Source of the DNA: JAGNZR01 sp051656905
GTDB lineage: Bacteria > Fusobacteriota > Fusobacteriia > Fusobacteriales > Fusobacteriaceae
Assembly: GCA_051656905.1 (NCBI GenBank)
Contig: JBOFJQ010000036.1
Location: 62,001 to 126,000 of the forward strand
Length of the DNA stretch: 64,000 nt
Direction: 5' to 3'
The first letter of the stretch is position 1, and each line of letters begins with the position of its first letter. Positions 10,201-16,303 of the stretch are shown piece by piece. The translations under genes and the position numbers were made by a program. Below the pieces are notes generated by a model that was not told the origin of the DNA, ran no database searches, and worked only from the letters and a program-made list of their open reading frames with translations.

Positions 10201-12871
10201 AAGTGAGAAATCAACTATTATAAATGAATCTTCAGCAACTATAGGAAATATAGGGAAAAATGGAATGTATATTGAAGGAGAAGGTACTGTAGGAACAAAT
10301 AAGGGTACAATATCTAATTCATTTAATGATGGGATGTATATTCATAGAAAAGGAACAGGAATAAATGAAGGACTAATAAATAATAAAACATACACAGGAA
10401 TGGTTGTTTTTGATTCGGGATCCTATGGAATAAATAAAGGAACGATTTCAAACAATGGAGAGAATGGAATGTATCTAGGCAATGAAGCATTTGGAGTAAA
10501 TAGTGGAGTAATTTCCAATAAGGGAAATAATGGAATGTATGCAGGTAGTAGATCTTCTATTACAAATGAAGGAATAATTAGAAATACAGGGAAAAATGGA
10601 ATGTATATTGAAGGTGAAAGTACTGTAGGAACAAACTATGGAGAGATATCTAATTTATCTAATGATGGAATGTATATTAAGAATTCTGGAACGGGGATAA
10701 ACAAAGGATTGATAAATAATAATTCATATACTGGAATGGCTGTTTTTGGCACTAATTCTAATGGTATAAATGATGGAAGAATAAGAAATAATGGAAATAA
10801 TGGAATGTATGTATATGATAAAGCAGTAGGGATAAATACAGGATTAATAGCGAATAAGGGTGATTTTGGAATGTATGCTAGTAAAAATTCAGTCATTATA
10901 AATGATGGTTTAGGAATTATAGCAAACGAAGGTAGCTATGGAATGTATGTAGAAAATGGAGCAACAGCGATAAATAGAGGAACGATTTCAAATGGTGGAA
11001 ACTATAAAATGGTAAGCTCGGCAGGGGGAACCATAGTTAACAGTACTCTTAATGGAATAATTGTTAATGGGCAAAATGAAGTTGGAATGCTAATTAATGG
11101 AGAAGGGGCTACAGCAATAAATAAAGGAACAATAGAAGTTAATGGTGAAAATTCAATGGGAATGTCAGCTTTAAATGGAGGAACAATAATTAATGAGGGT
11201 GAAATTAATATAAATGCTACTTCAGGAACAGCAATGGCTGTAGCTAGTAATTCAACTTTAATAAATAAAGGGGAGTTAAATTTAAATTCAAGTGAGGGAG
11301 TAGGTATTAGAGTATCTGGAGTAGGAGCAGTTGTAAGAAATGATGGTGAAATTAATATTGAGGGAGCAGAAGTAACTGAAGAAAGTCCAATGATGTTAAC
11401 AAAAAATACAAATGGAAATCAAGCTATTGTTATAGAAGATGGGGCAATGTTTATTAATAATGGATTGTATTCAGTAGATGGGGACTTAAATTCATCAGAT
11501 ATGGGCGGAGGAGATTTTGTATTAGAAGGTGGAACAGTTGAAGCACATTCAATAAGAGGAGATTATTATGCAAGTGGAGCTTTAGCATGGGGATCAGGAG
11601 AAGTAACAAGAGAAGATGGAGTTACACATGCATCTACAGAATATGACGATCAATATAATACGTATCAGATGTTTAAGACAGATAATATGTATGCAGATAT
11701 TCACTCTAATTCAGCTATGTTTGATGTTTCTTTAACAGAACAAGACAGTAATGGATATTATGGAATTGATATGAATAGAAAAAGTTTTTATGACATAATA
11801 GACAATCAAAAATATGCTGAATATTTAGAAAATAACTACACTGAAGTTGGAAAAACAGATCAAAGAACAGATTTATACGAAGCATATAAATTAGTAACGA
11901 ATGAGAGTGACTTGAACAAATATGTAGGAAGAACTTTTGGAGAGACAATTTACCCACTAATAATGGAACAAAACTATGAAATTGCAAAAATAAATAATAA
12001 AAAATTAAAAAATGAGTTATTTAGTAAGCAAATAAATCAAGAGGTAGGAGATTATAATTATATAGGTTATGCAACAATTTTAGATTCAGAGGATAGAGAG
12101 TCAGATAATTTTTCAGAAAACGATATGAAATACTCATCAGTGTCATTAGGGATTGATAAAAAGATAAATAAAACTACAAGAATAGGAGTATTAGGAACAG
12201 TAGGTAAGACAGATATATCATATGATGATGGAGGAAAAAGAAAAGATGATGTATATCAACTTAATGTATTTGGTATCTATGAGAAAGATAATTTAAAAGG
12301 AGTTATTAATGCTTACACAGGAAAAATTAAAGGACATTTAGACAGAAAATTAGCTTTTACGTCATTACATGAAGAGATGAAGGGAGATACGGAGAGTAAT
12401 TTTTATGGATTGAATTTATCTTTAGAAAAAGAATATCAAGTAAAAGGGATAAACTTATTACCGAGACTAGAGCTAAATTCCATGTATATGGCAGAGGATA
12501 GTGTAAAAGAAAGTGGGGATTATGCCTTAGCTGTAAATAGCGTGAATGGAAAATCTGTGCAAACAGGAGTTGGAATTGAAGCAAATAAAAAAATTGAGTT
12601 AAGTAAAAAATATACACTTATACCAGAGTTAAGCGCAATGTACTATAGAGAGTTAGGAAATCCATATAAGGATAGATCTATAAAATTAAGTTCAGTAAGT
12701 AATGATAGCGCAATTATAAAAGGGTATGAAGAAGGAAAGGATACAGGAGAGTTCGATTTAAATGTAAGCTTAGAAAGAGAGGGAGCAAGTTTAAGTTTGG
12801 GAGTATCTTATGAAGTGAGTAATCAAGGAGGAGTAACAACTCCATATATGGGGCTAGGATATATATTTTAA
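4226..12871 (+). CDS. Giant repeat-containing autotransporter (type V secretion)
   Basis: A 2881-residue outer-membrane autotransporter. The N terminus is basic, then hydrophobic (about residues 16-35), with a probable signal peptidase site after GYA. The passenger runs from about residue 40 to 2570 and consists of imperfect repeats of about 20-24 residues with the theme NKGxISNxGNYGMYAxxxGTxIN. Such repeats are expected to form a long beta-helix on the cell surface. A helical linker (about 2570-2600) precedes the C-terminal 12-strand autotransporter barrel (about 2605-2881), which ends in the usual aromatic residue (GLGYIF). No frameshift is visible over 8.6 kb. Adhesion is the usual role of such fusobacterial proteins, but no specific ligand can be read. 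The upstream A10-G6 tract and internal duplications suggest expression and length variation. Confidence 0.9.
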   Translation: MKEILVKKIKGCLKTKISITVGLIVGYLITGNFGYAEELDIKVKNNNKDQPASIWINGVKTSGTNHKNAEFLNTTGENHGLRAYGKESTIENHGVINLNSGKIESKGETEEIVDYETGKISSSAFKDSIFGMVADNGANALNYSMIFMNKTNEAGTYGQGGMFALNGSTAENKGMIIGSGDVGIFSHGKDSIGINNISGEIGHKGNYGMFSEAGGTVINSGLIRNDGNVGMQAKGTNSISINKREVATTEDYGMVSKEGGTSINDGRVNNNGSYGMFSSDKGSFSINNGIIANAGNYGMYSSNEGIITNEKLGIIENIGNYGMFINDFNSVAINKGKIFNKGNYGIVAFNGAIVTNKGEVFNTGDYGVSTKSGSVSLNEGKIYNNGNYGMHTAGKDSESINKGEISNLGNHGIHSDDKGTVINEVSGRVENTGSKGMSASGLSSLAINKGEVENIGKQGMYSSNRATIINEISGKIENIGNEGMTVSGKDSLGINNGKVGNRGDYGISALDGSLAINKSEISNKGNYGMYALSKGIVINDIDAVIKTEGTIGMLAEGKGSTAINKSILNREMEVKLGGTIINEGTLEHKGIFGMSANDEGSTAINRSIVNLEKGMYASNGGIVTNDTGSIISGTSGKMVEATGKGSVAINKGEISTSYPISNGTLGYGLYASNGATVINEEKIKSGRGMGATGIGSIAINNSKNLESRLIAMEDANAVNNGKITVISDRGISANGRGVAQNKGEVESTGDSGMESSSSGTIVNEINGTILNTGNKGMSVEDLGSTGINKGLVSNAGNYGMFAKAGGVAINKGEISNKGNYGMIASEAGTIINDVDGRISTDHTIGMIVEDTGSMGINKGVLDKKMSALSGGTIINEGTINYDGLYGMLVEGIGSLSENRGLIANAGSSGMSAEKKGVAINETTGVISNKGIKGMVASGEGTVINKGKIINTGVEGIAINYSSTGINEGTIENKGDVGVYNGRSSFINKGKIENIGNYGVFSEANSTSINEISGVISNIGDYGMYANTNEGSSFAINEGIISNTGNYGIVANGLGSIALNQGIVSNKGSHGMFASAEGIANNGIDGIISNDSGYGIVAKDYGSVGINKGLISGNGGMKAEEGAIVINESTGVISNRENEGLIATPGSSAINRGIISNEGHYGLSMYHGDNINTTLVNDIGGVISNKFEEGMSIHNGIGVNRGEISNGSSFGVFVSEKGTGINELSGVIKNEMDKGMSSEGIESLAINKGKIENKGNYGMYSKEKGTVINKFEGIISNIGNEGMSSEGIGSTAINEGKVENLSEFGMFAINKGAIINEVSGTIGNQSNKGMVAREVGSMAINKGIISNKGEEGFSLNFGATGTNEGTIKNQGDSGVYNARSVFINKGKVENQGNYGVYGEVNSTSTNEVSGEISNVGNYGMYANTNQGGATVINKGKISNIGDYGMSAKGGGSLATNKGEISNKGNYGMYASSEGTVINDIGGVVITAGTIGMLAEGKGSTAINKGILNREMEAKLGGAIINEGILKHSGIYGMSAKDEGSIAINRSIENLEKGMYASNGGTVTNDIGSTISGTSGKMVEATGKGSVAINKGEISTSYSLSSGELGYGLYASSGGTVINEGKIKSERGMGATGVGSTAINNSKRLESRLIAMDDSIVINNGKITVRSDGAITANTGVGSLGINKGEVKSVGIYGMLGVSGGTVTNETEGTIRNTGSYGVLVRDVGSTSINKGLVANIGNYGMVAISGGTATNDLEGLVANTESYGIAVKGPGSTAVNKGKVENRGTDGMGISKEATGINEGTISNSFENGMHILEGGIGINNGLINNNSHRGMVAFDLGSYGINNGTILNAGDYGMYAGEKGTVINESVGKIKNQGNQGMVIASESLGINKGLIANQGNKGMNASGNSTIINESEGIISNTGRYGMFIEENSSGTNIGTISNSASDGMYVTGGGVGINQGTISNNGSNGMYVAGRSSGVNKNIISNKGDNGMYASEKSTIINESSATIGNIGKNGMYIEGEGTVGTNKGTISNSFNDGMYIHRKGTGINEGLINNKTYTGMVVFDSGSYGINKGTISNNGENGMYLGNEAFGVNSGVISNKGNNGMYAGSRSSITNEGIIRNTGKNGMYIEGESTVGTNYGEISNLSNDGMYIKNSGTGINKGLINNNSYTGMAVFGTNSNGINDGRIRNNGNNGMYVYDKAVGINTGLIANKGDFGMYASKNSVIINDGLGIIANEGSYGMYVENGATAINRGTISNGGNYKMVSSAGGTIVNSTLNGIIVNGQNEVGMLINGEGATAINKGTIEVNGENSMGMSALNGGTIINEGEININATSGTAMAVASNSTLINKGELNLNSSEGVGIRVSGVGAVVRNDGEINIEGAEVTEESPMMLTKNTNGNQAIVIEDGAMFINNGLYSVDGDLNSSDMGGGDFVLEGGTVEAHSIRGDYYASGALAWGSGEVTREDGVTHASTEYDDQYNTYQMFKTDNMYADIHSNSAMFDVSLTEQDSNGYYGIDMNRKSFYDIIDNQKYAEYLENNYTEVGKTDQRTDLYEAYKLVTNESDLNKYVGRTFGETIYPLIMEQNYEIAKINNKKLKNELFSKQINQEVGDYNYIGYATILDSEDRESDNFSENDMKYSSVSLGIDKKINKTTRIGVLGTVGKTDISYDDGGKRKDDVYQLNVFGIYEKDNLKGVINAYTGKIKGHLDRKLAFTSLHEEMKGDTESNFYGLNLSLEKEYQVKGINLLPRLELNSMYMAEDSVKESGDYALAVNSVNGKSVQTGVGIEANKKIELSKKYTLIPELSAMYYRELGNPYKDRSIKLSSVSNDSAIIKGYEEGKDTGEFDLNVSLEREGASLSLGVSYEVSNQGGVTTPYMGLGYIF
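5730..6410 (+). repeat. Copy 1 of a ~0.68-kb intragenic duplication in the autotransporter
   Basis: Encodes a block with the landmarks GMLAEGKGSTAIN, NLEKGMYASNGG, SGTSGKMVEATGKGSVAIN and LESRLIAM in this order. The same order and nearly the same residues recur at 8540-9225, about 2.8 kb downstream. Edges are approximate. Confidence 0.85.
7111..7318 (+). repeat. Copy 1 of a ~0.2-kb intragenic duplication in the autotransporter
   Basis: Encodes NEGTIENKGDVGVYN ... FINKGKIENIGNYGVF ... NSTSINEISG ... GMYANTN. A matching block lies at 8299-8506, immediately upstream of copy 2 of the larger duplication. Confidence 0.8.
8299..8506 (+). repeat. Copy 2 of the ~0.2-kb autotransporter duplication
   Basis: Encodes NEGTIKNQGDSGVYN ... 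FINKGKVENQGNYGVY ... NSTSTNEVSG ... GMYANTN, matching 7111-7318 in order and spacing. Confidence 0.8.
8540..9225 (+). repeat. Copy 2 of the ~0.68-kb autotransporter duplication
   Basis: Repeats the landmarks listed for 5730-6410 (GMLAEGKGSTAIN, NLEKGMYASNGG, SGTSGKMVEATGKGSVAIN, LESRLIAM) with scattered substitutions and no loss of frame. This indicates an old in-frame segmental duplication. Confidence 0.85.
9610..10950 (+). repeat. Higher-order repeats in the distal autotransporter passenger
   Basis: Blocks of about 115-125 residues recur here. Each runs through a GTN/GIN-x-GxISN unit, a GLINNxxxxGMxxF unit, a GINxGxIxNxGxxGMY unit and an INE-type unit. Good examples begin near 10261 and 10597 with GMYIEGExTVGTN. 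This is a second level of periodicity above the basic unit. Confidence 0.7.
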
Positions 12872-12893
12872 TTAATAAAAATTAATAAAAATT

Positions 12894-12946
12894 AAACAAG
12901 AAAAGGGAGATAAGTAGAAAAATAACTTATCTTCCTTTTCTTGTTT
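12894..12946 (+). terminator. Terminator after the autotransporter
   Basis: Long stem of about 22 bp with one mismatch (AAACAAGAAAAGGGAGATAAGT against its complement) and a 9-base loop, starting 23 bases after the autotransporter stop. The flanks are A/T rich, so it could work in both directions. Confidence 0.85.
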
Positions 12947-13096
12947 GAAAAAATAAAAAATAGTGAATTATTTCTTGGAGTGTAGTATAATAAAAAAACA
13001 CATACATATAAATACTAAAAAAAAATACTAAAAAAGACACTGAAAAAATACTAAAAAAAATATAATGAAAAATTAAGAAAAGAGTAAAAAAAATAA

Positions 13097-13128
13097 ATTA
13101 CAGCAAAAAACTGTAATCTTATAATTTT
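13097..13128 (+). terminator. Weak terminator-like hairpin
   Basis: Seven-bp stem ATTACAG/CTGTAAT with a 7-base loop, followed by a T-rich stretch. It lies 20 bases before the left outer site and could block read-through from the left. Confidence 0.45.
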
Positions 13129-13147
13129 TTTATATTTTTTATAGGTG

Positions 13148-13163
13148 TAAATTCTCTAATTTA
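13148..13163 (+). other. Candidate recombination site A, left copy
   Basis: TAAATTCTCTAATTTA: 6-bp arms TAAATT/AATTTA in inverted orientation around the asymmetric centre CTCT. The exact reverse complement is at 14754-14769. Flanking TTATAG/CTATAA extends the dyad. Arms around an asymmetric centre are typical of tyrosine recombinase crossover sites, and the opposite orientation of the two copies predicts inversion of the DNA between them. Confidence 0.6.
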
Positions 13164-13253
13164 TCTATAATCACTATTAAGTTAATTCTAGCTTTTTAAT
13201 ATGTTCCTTTGTTGATAGGTTAATAATAACACTACTATATCAGCACGTGAAAT

Positions 13254-13282
13254 ATTAAAGTTTATTTACTATAACCTTGCAA
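13254..13282 (-). promoter_or_regulatory. Promoter-like sequence, leftward
   Basis: On the minus strand TTGCAA, a 17-base spacer, then TTTAAT (plus-strand 13277-13282 and 13254-13259). As the segment lies now it points away from the pilus operon; after inversion between the A sites it would point toward it. AT-rich DNA gives many such matches. Confidence 0.3.
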
Positions 13283-13381
13283 ATTAATGATTTGAGTGCA
13301 ATTGACCTATATTTTATAGAGTATTCTACAAAGAAAACAGTTATATAAAATTATAAAAAAATGACTCTATTAAGATAATAT

Positions 13382-13399
13382 TAAATTTCTGAATTTATA
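13382..13399 (+). other. Candidate recombination site B, left copy
   Basis: TAAATTTCTGAATTTATA has the same arms as site A (TAAATT/AATTTA) but the centre TCTG. The exact 18-base reverse complement is at 13564-13581. It sits at the centre of a longer imperfect palindrome (about 13361-13416, ACTCTAT...ATAGAGT). Confidence 0.55.
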
Positions 13400-13401
13400 T
13401 C

Positions 13402-13428
13402 ATTATAGAGTTATTTTAAAAATGACAA
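13402..13428 (-). promoter_or_regulatory. Promoter-like sequence, leftward, within the inner segment
   Basis: On the minus strand TTGTCA (plus 13423-13428), a 15-base spacer, then a perfect TATAAT (plus 13402-13407). The short spacer lowers confidence. Transcription would begin at about the left B site. Confidence 0.35.
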
Positions 13429-13524
13429 TTCCAACTATATAAGGATTTGTTAAATATTAGTGCAAAAAGTATTTGCTGCTTATTTTCAATCTTTAAATTA
13501 AAAAATAAAGTTGAAATATAGCAA

Positions 13525-13553
13525 TTGCAATGGAATTTTGATTTTTATAGAAT
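13525..13553 (+). promoter_or_regulatory. Promoter-like sequence, rightward, within the inner segment
   Basis: TTGCAA, a 17-base spacer, then TAGAAT (13548-13553). It would start just before the right B site and run into the recombinase terminator, antisense to the recombinase. Inversion between the B sites would reverse it. Confidence 0.3.
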
Positions 13554-13563
13554 TATGAAAAAA

Positions 13564-13581
13564 TATAAATTCAGAAATTTA
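13564..13581 (-). other. Candidate recombination site B, right copy
   Basis: TATAAATTCAGAAATTTA, the exact reverse complement of 13382-13399. It is flanked by GAATTAT ... ATAATTC, so it too is centred in a longer dyad. Between the two B copies lie 164 bp of noncoding DNA. Confidence 0.55.
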
Positions 13582-13629
13582 TTTATATAATTCACTGTAC
13601 AATAACTTAAATTAAAAAAATATATATAA

Positions 13630-13665
13630 AAAAATACCGTCCTAATTTCTATGGACGGTATTTTT
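13630..13665 (-). terminator. Terminator of the recombinase gene
   Basis: GC-containing stem AAATACCGTCC / GGACGGTATTT with a 10-base loop, flanked by A and T runs on both sides, 50 bases beyond the recombinase stop. It should also act on transcription from the other direction. Confidence 0.88.
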
Positions 13666-13715
13666 ATTTGTAGAAATTAATTTTGAGGTAAATCTGCATA
13701 GATGACTGTATTTTC

Positions 13716-14675
13716 TTACAATCCTTTTTCTCTTCTAATCTGCATTATTTTTTGTCTATTTTCTGTACCTGTTTTTGCCTTAATATAGTGATCACGAGTA
13801 ACTTTAGTGTCTCTATGATGAGCATATTCAGAAGCAATATTTATATCAGACAAGTTATTTAAAATATTAATAGCTGTTTTTCTCAATGTATGAGGATAAA
13901 GTTTATTGTAACCAATTAGTTCCCCTATTTTCTTTATTCTGTTTCTTATTGCAGATTGAGACATTTTTACATATAGTTTTTTTTGTTTTGTAATAAATAA
14001 ATATTCCCCATCAATGTTATTTTCTTTTCTATAAGTTAGCCACTCTTTTAAAATAGATTCCGTATTATTCATAAATAAAATATCAACCATTTTACTACCT
14101 TTCTCTCTTGCATCTTTAAAAAAACCATTCTTTAAGTCCAATTGATCAATTTTAAGATTCTGAATTGCAGATATTCTAGCAGCACTTTCTAAAAAAAGTT
14201 CCCATAGTAGTCTTGATTGAATGTCAAATTTTTTTTTATTGTGTTCCATAAGGATTCTAGCTTTAATAACATCTTCAATAGATAAGAAAAAACTTTCTCT
14301 CCTTTTATCAAAATCCCCTTTTTTTAGTCGATCTAATTTATGTTGAAAAGGATGAAACTTTATAAAGTCTCTCTTTACACACCAAATATAAAAACTAGAA
14401 ATACTTGTTATTTTATTATTTATTGTTTGATTATTATTACCAATTTTTCTGCAATAATTGATATATCTTTCTAAAATAGATACACAATTTTTTAATGTAG
14501 CATCTGATAAGAATAGTTTGTTCCCTTCATATTTTTGTAAAAAAAACATATATTGTTGCATATTACTTTGATAAATCCTGTAAGTTGTTTTCATTGTTTC
14601 GTGATTTCTAGCTTTATTTGATTCTAGGTATATATTATAAATTTCTAAGTTTTCTTTGTTAAAATTTTGTTCCAT
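13716..14675 (-). CDS. Tyrosine recombinase (candidate DNA invertase)
   Basis: A 319-residue phage-integrase-family site-specific recombinase. The N-terminal half is a SAM-like core-binding domain; the C-terminal catalytic domain carries the full active site: Arg in SAARISAI, Lys in EKGSKMVDI, HTLRKTA (H-x-x-R), His in YAHHRDT and the nucleophile Tyr in RDHYIKA near the C terminus. The start at 14675 is chosen for its AAGGAGC ribosome binding site; an upstream ATG at 14723 has none. It lies alone, transcribed away from the pilus operon, inside a segment bounded by inverted 16-bp sites. There is no tRNA, excisionase or phage gene nearby, so a local invertase like FimB/FimE is more likely than a prophage integrase. 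That role is inferred. Confidence 0.9.
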   Translation of the reverse strand: MEQNFNKENLEIYNIYLESNKARNHETMKTTYRIYQSNMQQYMFFLQKYEGNKLFLSDATLKNCVSILERYINYCRKIGNNNQTINNKITSISSFYIWCVKRDFIKFHPFQHKLDRLKKGDFDKRRESFFLSIEDVIKARILMEHNKKKFDIQSRLLWELFLESAARISAIQNLKIDQLDLKNGFFKDAREKGSKMVDILFMNNTESILKEWLTYRKENNIDGEYLFITKQKKLYVKMSQSAIRNRIKKIGELIGYNKLYPHTLRKTAINILNNLSDINIASEYAHHRDTKVTRDHYIKAKTGTENRQKIMQIRREKGL

Positions 14676-14753
14676 TTTTATAGCTCCTTTCTTAATTCTA
14701 TTAGTGAAATAATTTTGTTTCATATTTTTAAAATTTTATTCAGATTATTAATG

Positions 14754-14769
14754 TAAATTAGAGAATTTA
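14754..14769 (-). other. Candidate recombination site A, right copy
   Basis: TAAATTAGAGAATTTA, the exact reverse complement of 13148-13163. It lies 79 bases upstream of the recombinase start and 55 bases upstream of the first pilus gene, so it occupies the shared divergent promoter region. Confidence 0.6.
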
Positions 14770-14772
14770 GAT

Positions 14773-14785
14773 TGTTATTATAACA
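14773..14785. promoter_or_regulatory. Overlapping divergent extended -10 elements
   Basis: TGTTATTATAACA is a near-palindrome. On the minus strand it reads TG-T-TATAAT, a perfect extended -10 element pointing at the recombinase. On the plus strand it reads TG-T-TATTAT pointing at the pilus operon. Neither has a good -35. It lies just outside the putative invertible segment, so it would drive the recombinase only in the present orientation. Confidence 0.5.
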
Positions 14786-14823
14786 TTTGAATAAAATTAT
14801 AAAATCAGAAATAGGAGGACGAA

Positions 14824-15765
14824 GTGAGGGAAAGAAAAATTGTAGTAAAAATTTTAACAATAGTTGCCATGGCATTTATTTTTAGTTCTGAAATTCTTGC
14901 AAGTACTGAAAATATAAAAATAGCTTCTGTTACTTCAAATATAGGAATTGCCACAGTAACAACAAATTTAGAAATGTTTACAACAATAGGAAATATATCA
15001 GGAAGTTCAACAAGTGGGACTTTAAGAGATATAACTTTAATGAAAATTTCGCATAGTTCAAACTCTTATGGGGATGGAGTAACTTATATGAATACAAGAT
15101 ATAAGTTACAAGATAGTCTAAATGGAGATTATAGAATAAGTAATATAAAAACAAGAATTTCAAATTCAAGCAAGGCAAGTATTAATATAAAAAATCAAGG
15201 AAAAGATGAGATTTATGTAAGTATAGATGAATATTTAGCAGATGATATAAATAAAGATGCGGTTATAGAAATTATAGGGGATATTACCTATAGTTCATTA
15301 CCTACAATATCTGGGTTAGGAACGATTACTGCAATAAGTGCGGTGGAACCACTGCAACAAAGCCCATTGGTTCAGACAGTGTCACTACCTATTGCAATAA
15401 ATGAATATATAACTCTAAGTGTAAAACCTTTAAATATGGGAACTATTTTACGTGATACAGGAATATATGAGAAGGAAACTGACATCGATATTACAGGAGG
15501 AAAGAATACAGAAGTAGTGATTAAAGGTAATGGTGTAGAAGGAAGTGAAATTTATAGCTTTTTACTTAAGGGAACAGAAAAAATTCCTATTACATATCGA
15601 ATAGAAGATGGAAATAAAAAAATAATAAAAAATATGAAATTAGATTCTAATGGAGCTGGGAAAGCAATCTTGAGAGGGATAATAGATAGTAATTCTCTTC
15701 CTACAGACGTAGATAGTGCAGGAGCTTATAATGGATCAGTAACTATAGAAGTAGATTATCTTTAA
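14824..15765 (+). CDS. Pilus tip or minor pilin of a chaperone-usher system
   Basis: A 313-residue exported protein, first gene of the pilus operon. The GTG start has AGGAGG five bases upstream. A signal peptide (about residues 1-27, ending near ILA) precedes a Ser/Thr-rich N-terminal domain (about 30-170). A C-terminal pilin-like domain (about 175-313) ends in the alternating motif GSVTIEVDYL. That terminal strand resembles the ends of the other pilins of this operon and could serve in donor-strand exchange. Two domains and first position fit a tip adhesin, but the adhesin role is inference. I recognise no named family. Confidence 0.65.
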   Translation: MRERKIVVKILTIVAMAFIFSSEILASTENIKIASVTSNIGIATVTTNLEMFTTIGNISGSSTSGTLRDITLMKISHSSNSYGDGVTYMNTRYKLQDSLNGDYRISNIKTRISNSSKASINIKNQGKDEIYVSIDEYLADDINKDAVIEIIGDITYSSLPTISGLGTITAISAVEPLQQSPLVQTVSLPIAINEYITLSVKPLNMGTILRDTGIYEKETDIDITGGKNTEVVIKGNGVEGSEIYSFLLKGTEKIPITYRIEDGNKKIIKNMKLDSNGAGKAILRGIIDSNSLPTDVDSAGAYNGSVTIEVDYL

Positions 15766-15777
15766 TAAGGAGTAAAA

Positions 15778-16284
15778 ATGTATCTAATAAAAATAATTGG
15801 TATATATATGATTGTATTAATTGCAAGTTATGCGGCACCATCAGGATTTGGAGCAAGTGCAATAGTTCCAGTCTCGGCATTCATACCTTATCAGGAGCCA
15901 AGTATAAGGTATATTGGGGGACCGGTAGTTAGTTCAGGAATAGCAAGACAGCCACTTAATGAAAAAGGGGAAATTTTACTTTCCATTATGACGTTTAAAC
16001 CTACGGGAAATGGAAATGATGGAACTGTTTTTGTTAAGTATCCTCGTAAAGTTATGATGGGTTCTAATGAAGCAAATGGAGCGGGGAAACCCTATTCTGT
16101 ATTGTTTAATTTAGAACTAATTGATGGAGGTGTAGATATTGGAACTCCAACTGATTGGAAAAGTGAAATAACAATCCCTTATAAAAAAGAGGTTTCCAAA
16201 TCTGTAAAATATTTGATAACTGGAGAAGCACCTGTAGCAGGAAAATATGAAGGAAGGATAAATTTTGAAGTTCTGTATAACTAA
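15778..16284 (+). CDS. Minor pilin of the chaperone-usher system
   Basis: A 168-residue exported protein with a signal peptide (to about residue 19, SYA) and a good ribosome binding site (AAGGAG). The C terminus, GKYEGRINFEVLYN, matches the pattern G-x-Y-x-G-x-I-x-(F/I)-x-x-x-Y-N of the two major-type pilins at the other end of the operon. It lies 12 bases after the first gene and overlaps or abuts the usher gene. It is probably a minor or adaptor subunit; function is inferred from position and the shared C-terminal strand. Confidence 0.65.
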   Translation: MYLIKIIGIYMIVLIASYAAPSGFGASAIVPVSAFIPYQEPSIRYIGGPVVSSGIARQPLNEKGEILLSIMTFKPTGNGNDGTVFVKYPRKVMMGSNEANGAGKPYSVLFNLELIDGGVDIGTPTDWKSEITIPYKKEVSKSVKYLITGEAPVAGKYEGRINFEVLYN

Positions 16285-16303
16285 TTTGGCAAAGTATGGG
16301 GGA

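Larger units (their letters stand above)
12947..13715. other. Noncoding region beside the recombinase gene
   Basis: No credible gene is present; all frames are short. It holds low-complexity A-rich repeats on the theme AATACTAAAAA (13010-13060), a weak hairpin (13097-13128), one outer and two inner candidate recombination sites, three promoter-like sequences and the recombinase terminator, listed separately. I see nothing else that I can name. Confidence 0.7.

Noticed and set aside
5628..11987. Several minus-strand open frames of 86-180 codons inside the autotransporter
   Set aside because: They are Leu/Phe/Ile-rich, follow the repeat periodicity of the plus strand and have no ribosome binding sites; they are shadows of the coding repeats.
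4226..12871. CRISPR-like or satellite array suggested by dense repeats
   Set aside because: The repeats are imperfect, codon-phased and lie in one open frame with signal peptide and barrel; they are protein repeats.
13010..13060. Direct repeats AATACTAAAAA as recombinase binding sites or an origin
   Set aside because: The copies are irregular and almost pure A; I regard them as low-complexity sequence.
13716..14675. Prophage or integrative element integrase
   Set aside because: No phage or conjugation genes, no tRNA target and no direct repeats flank it; the inverted sites and the neighbouring pilus operon fit a local invertase better.
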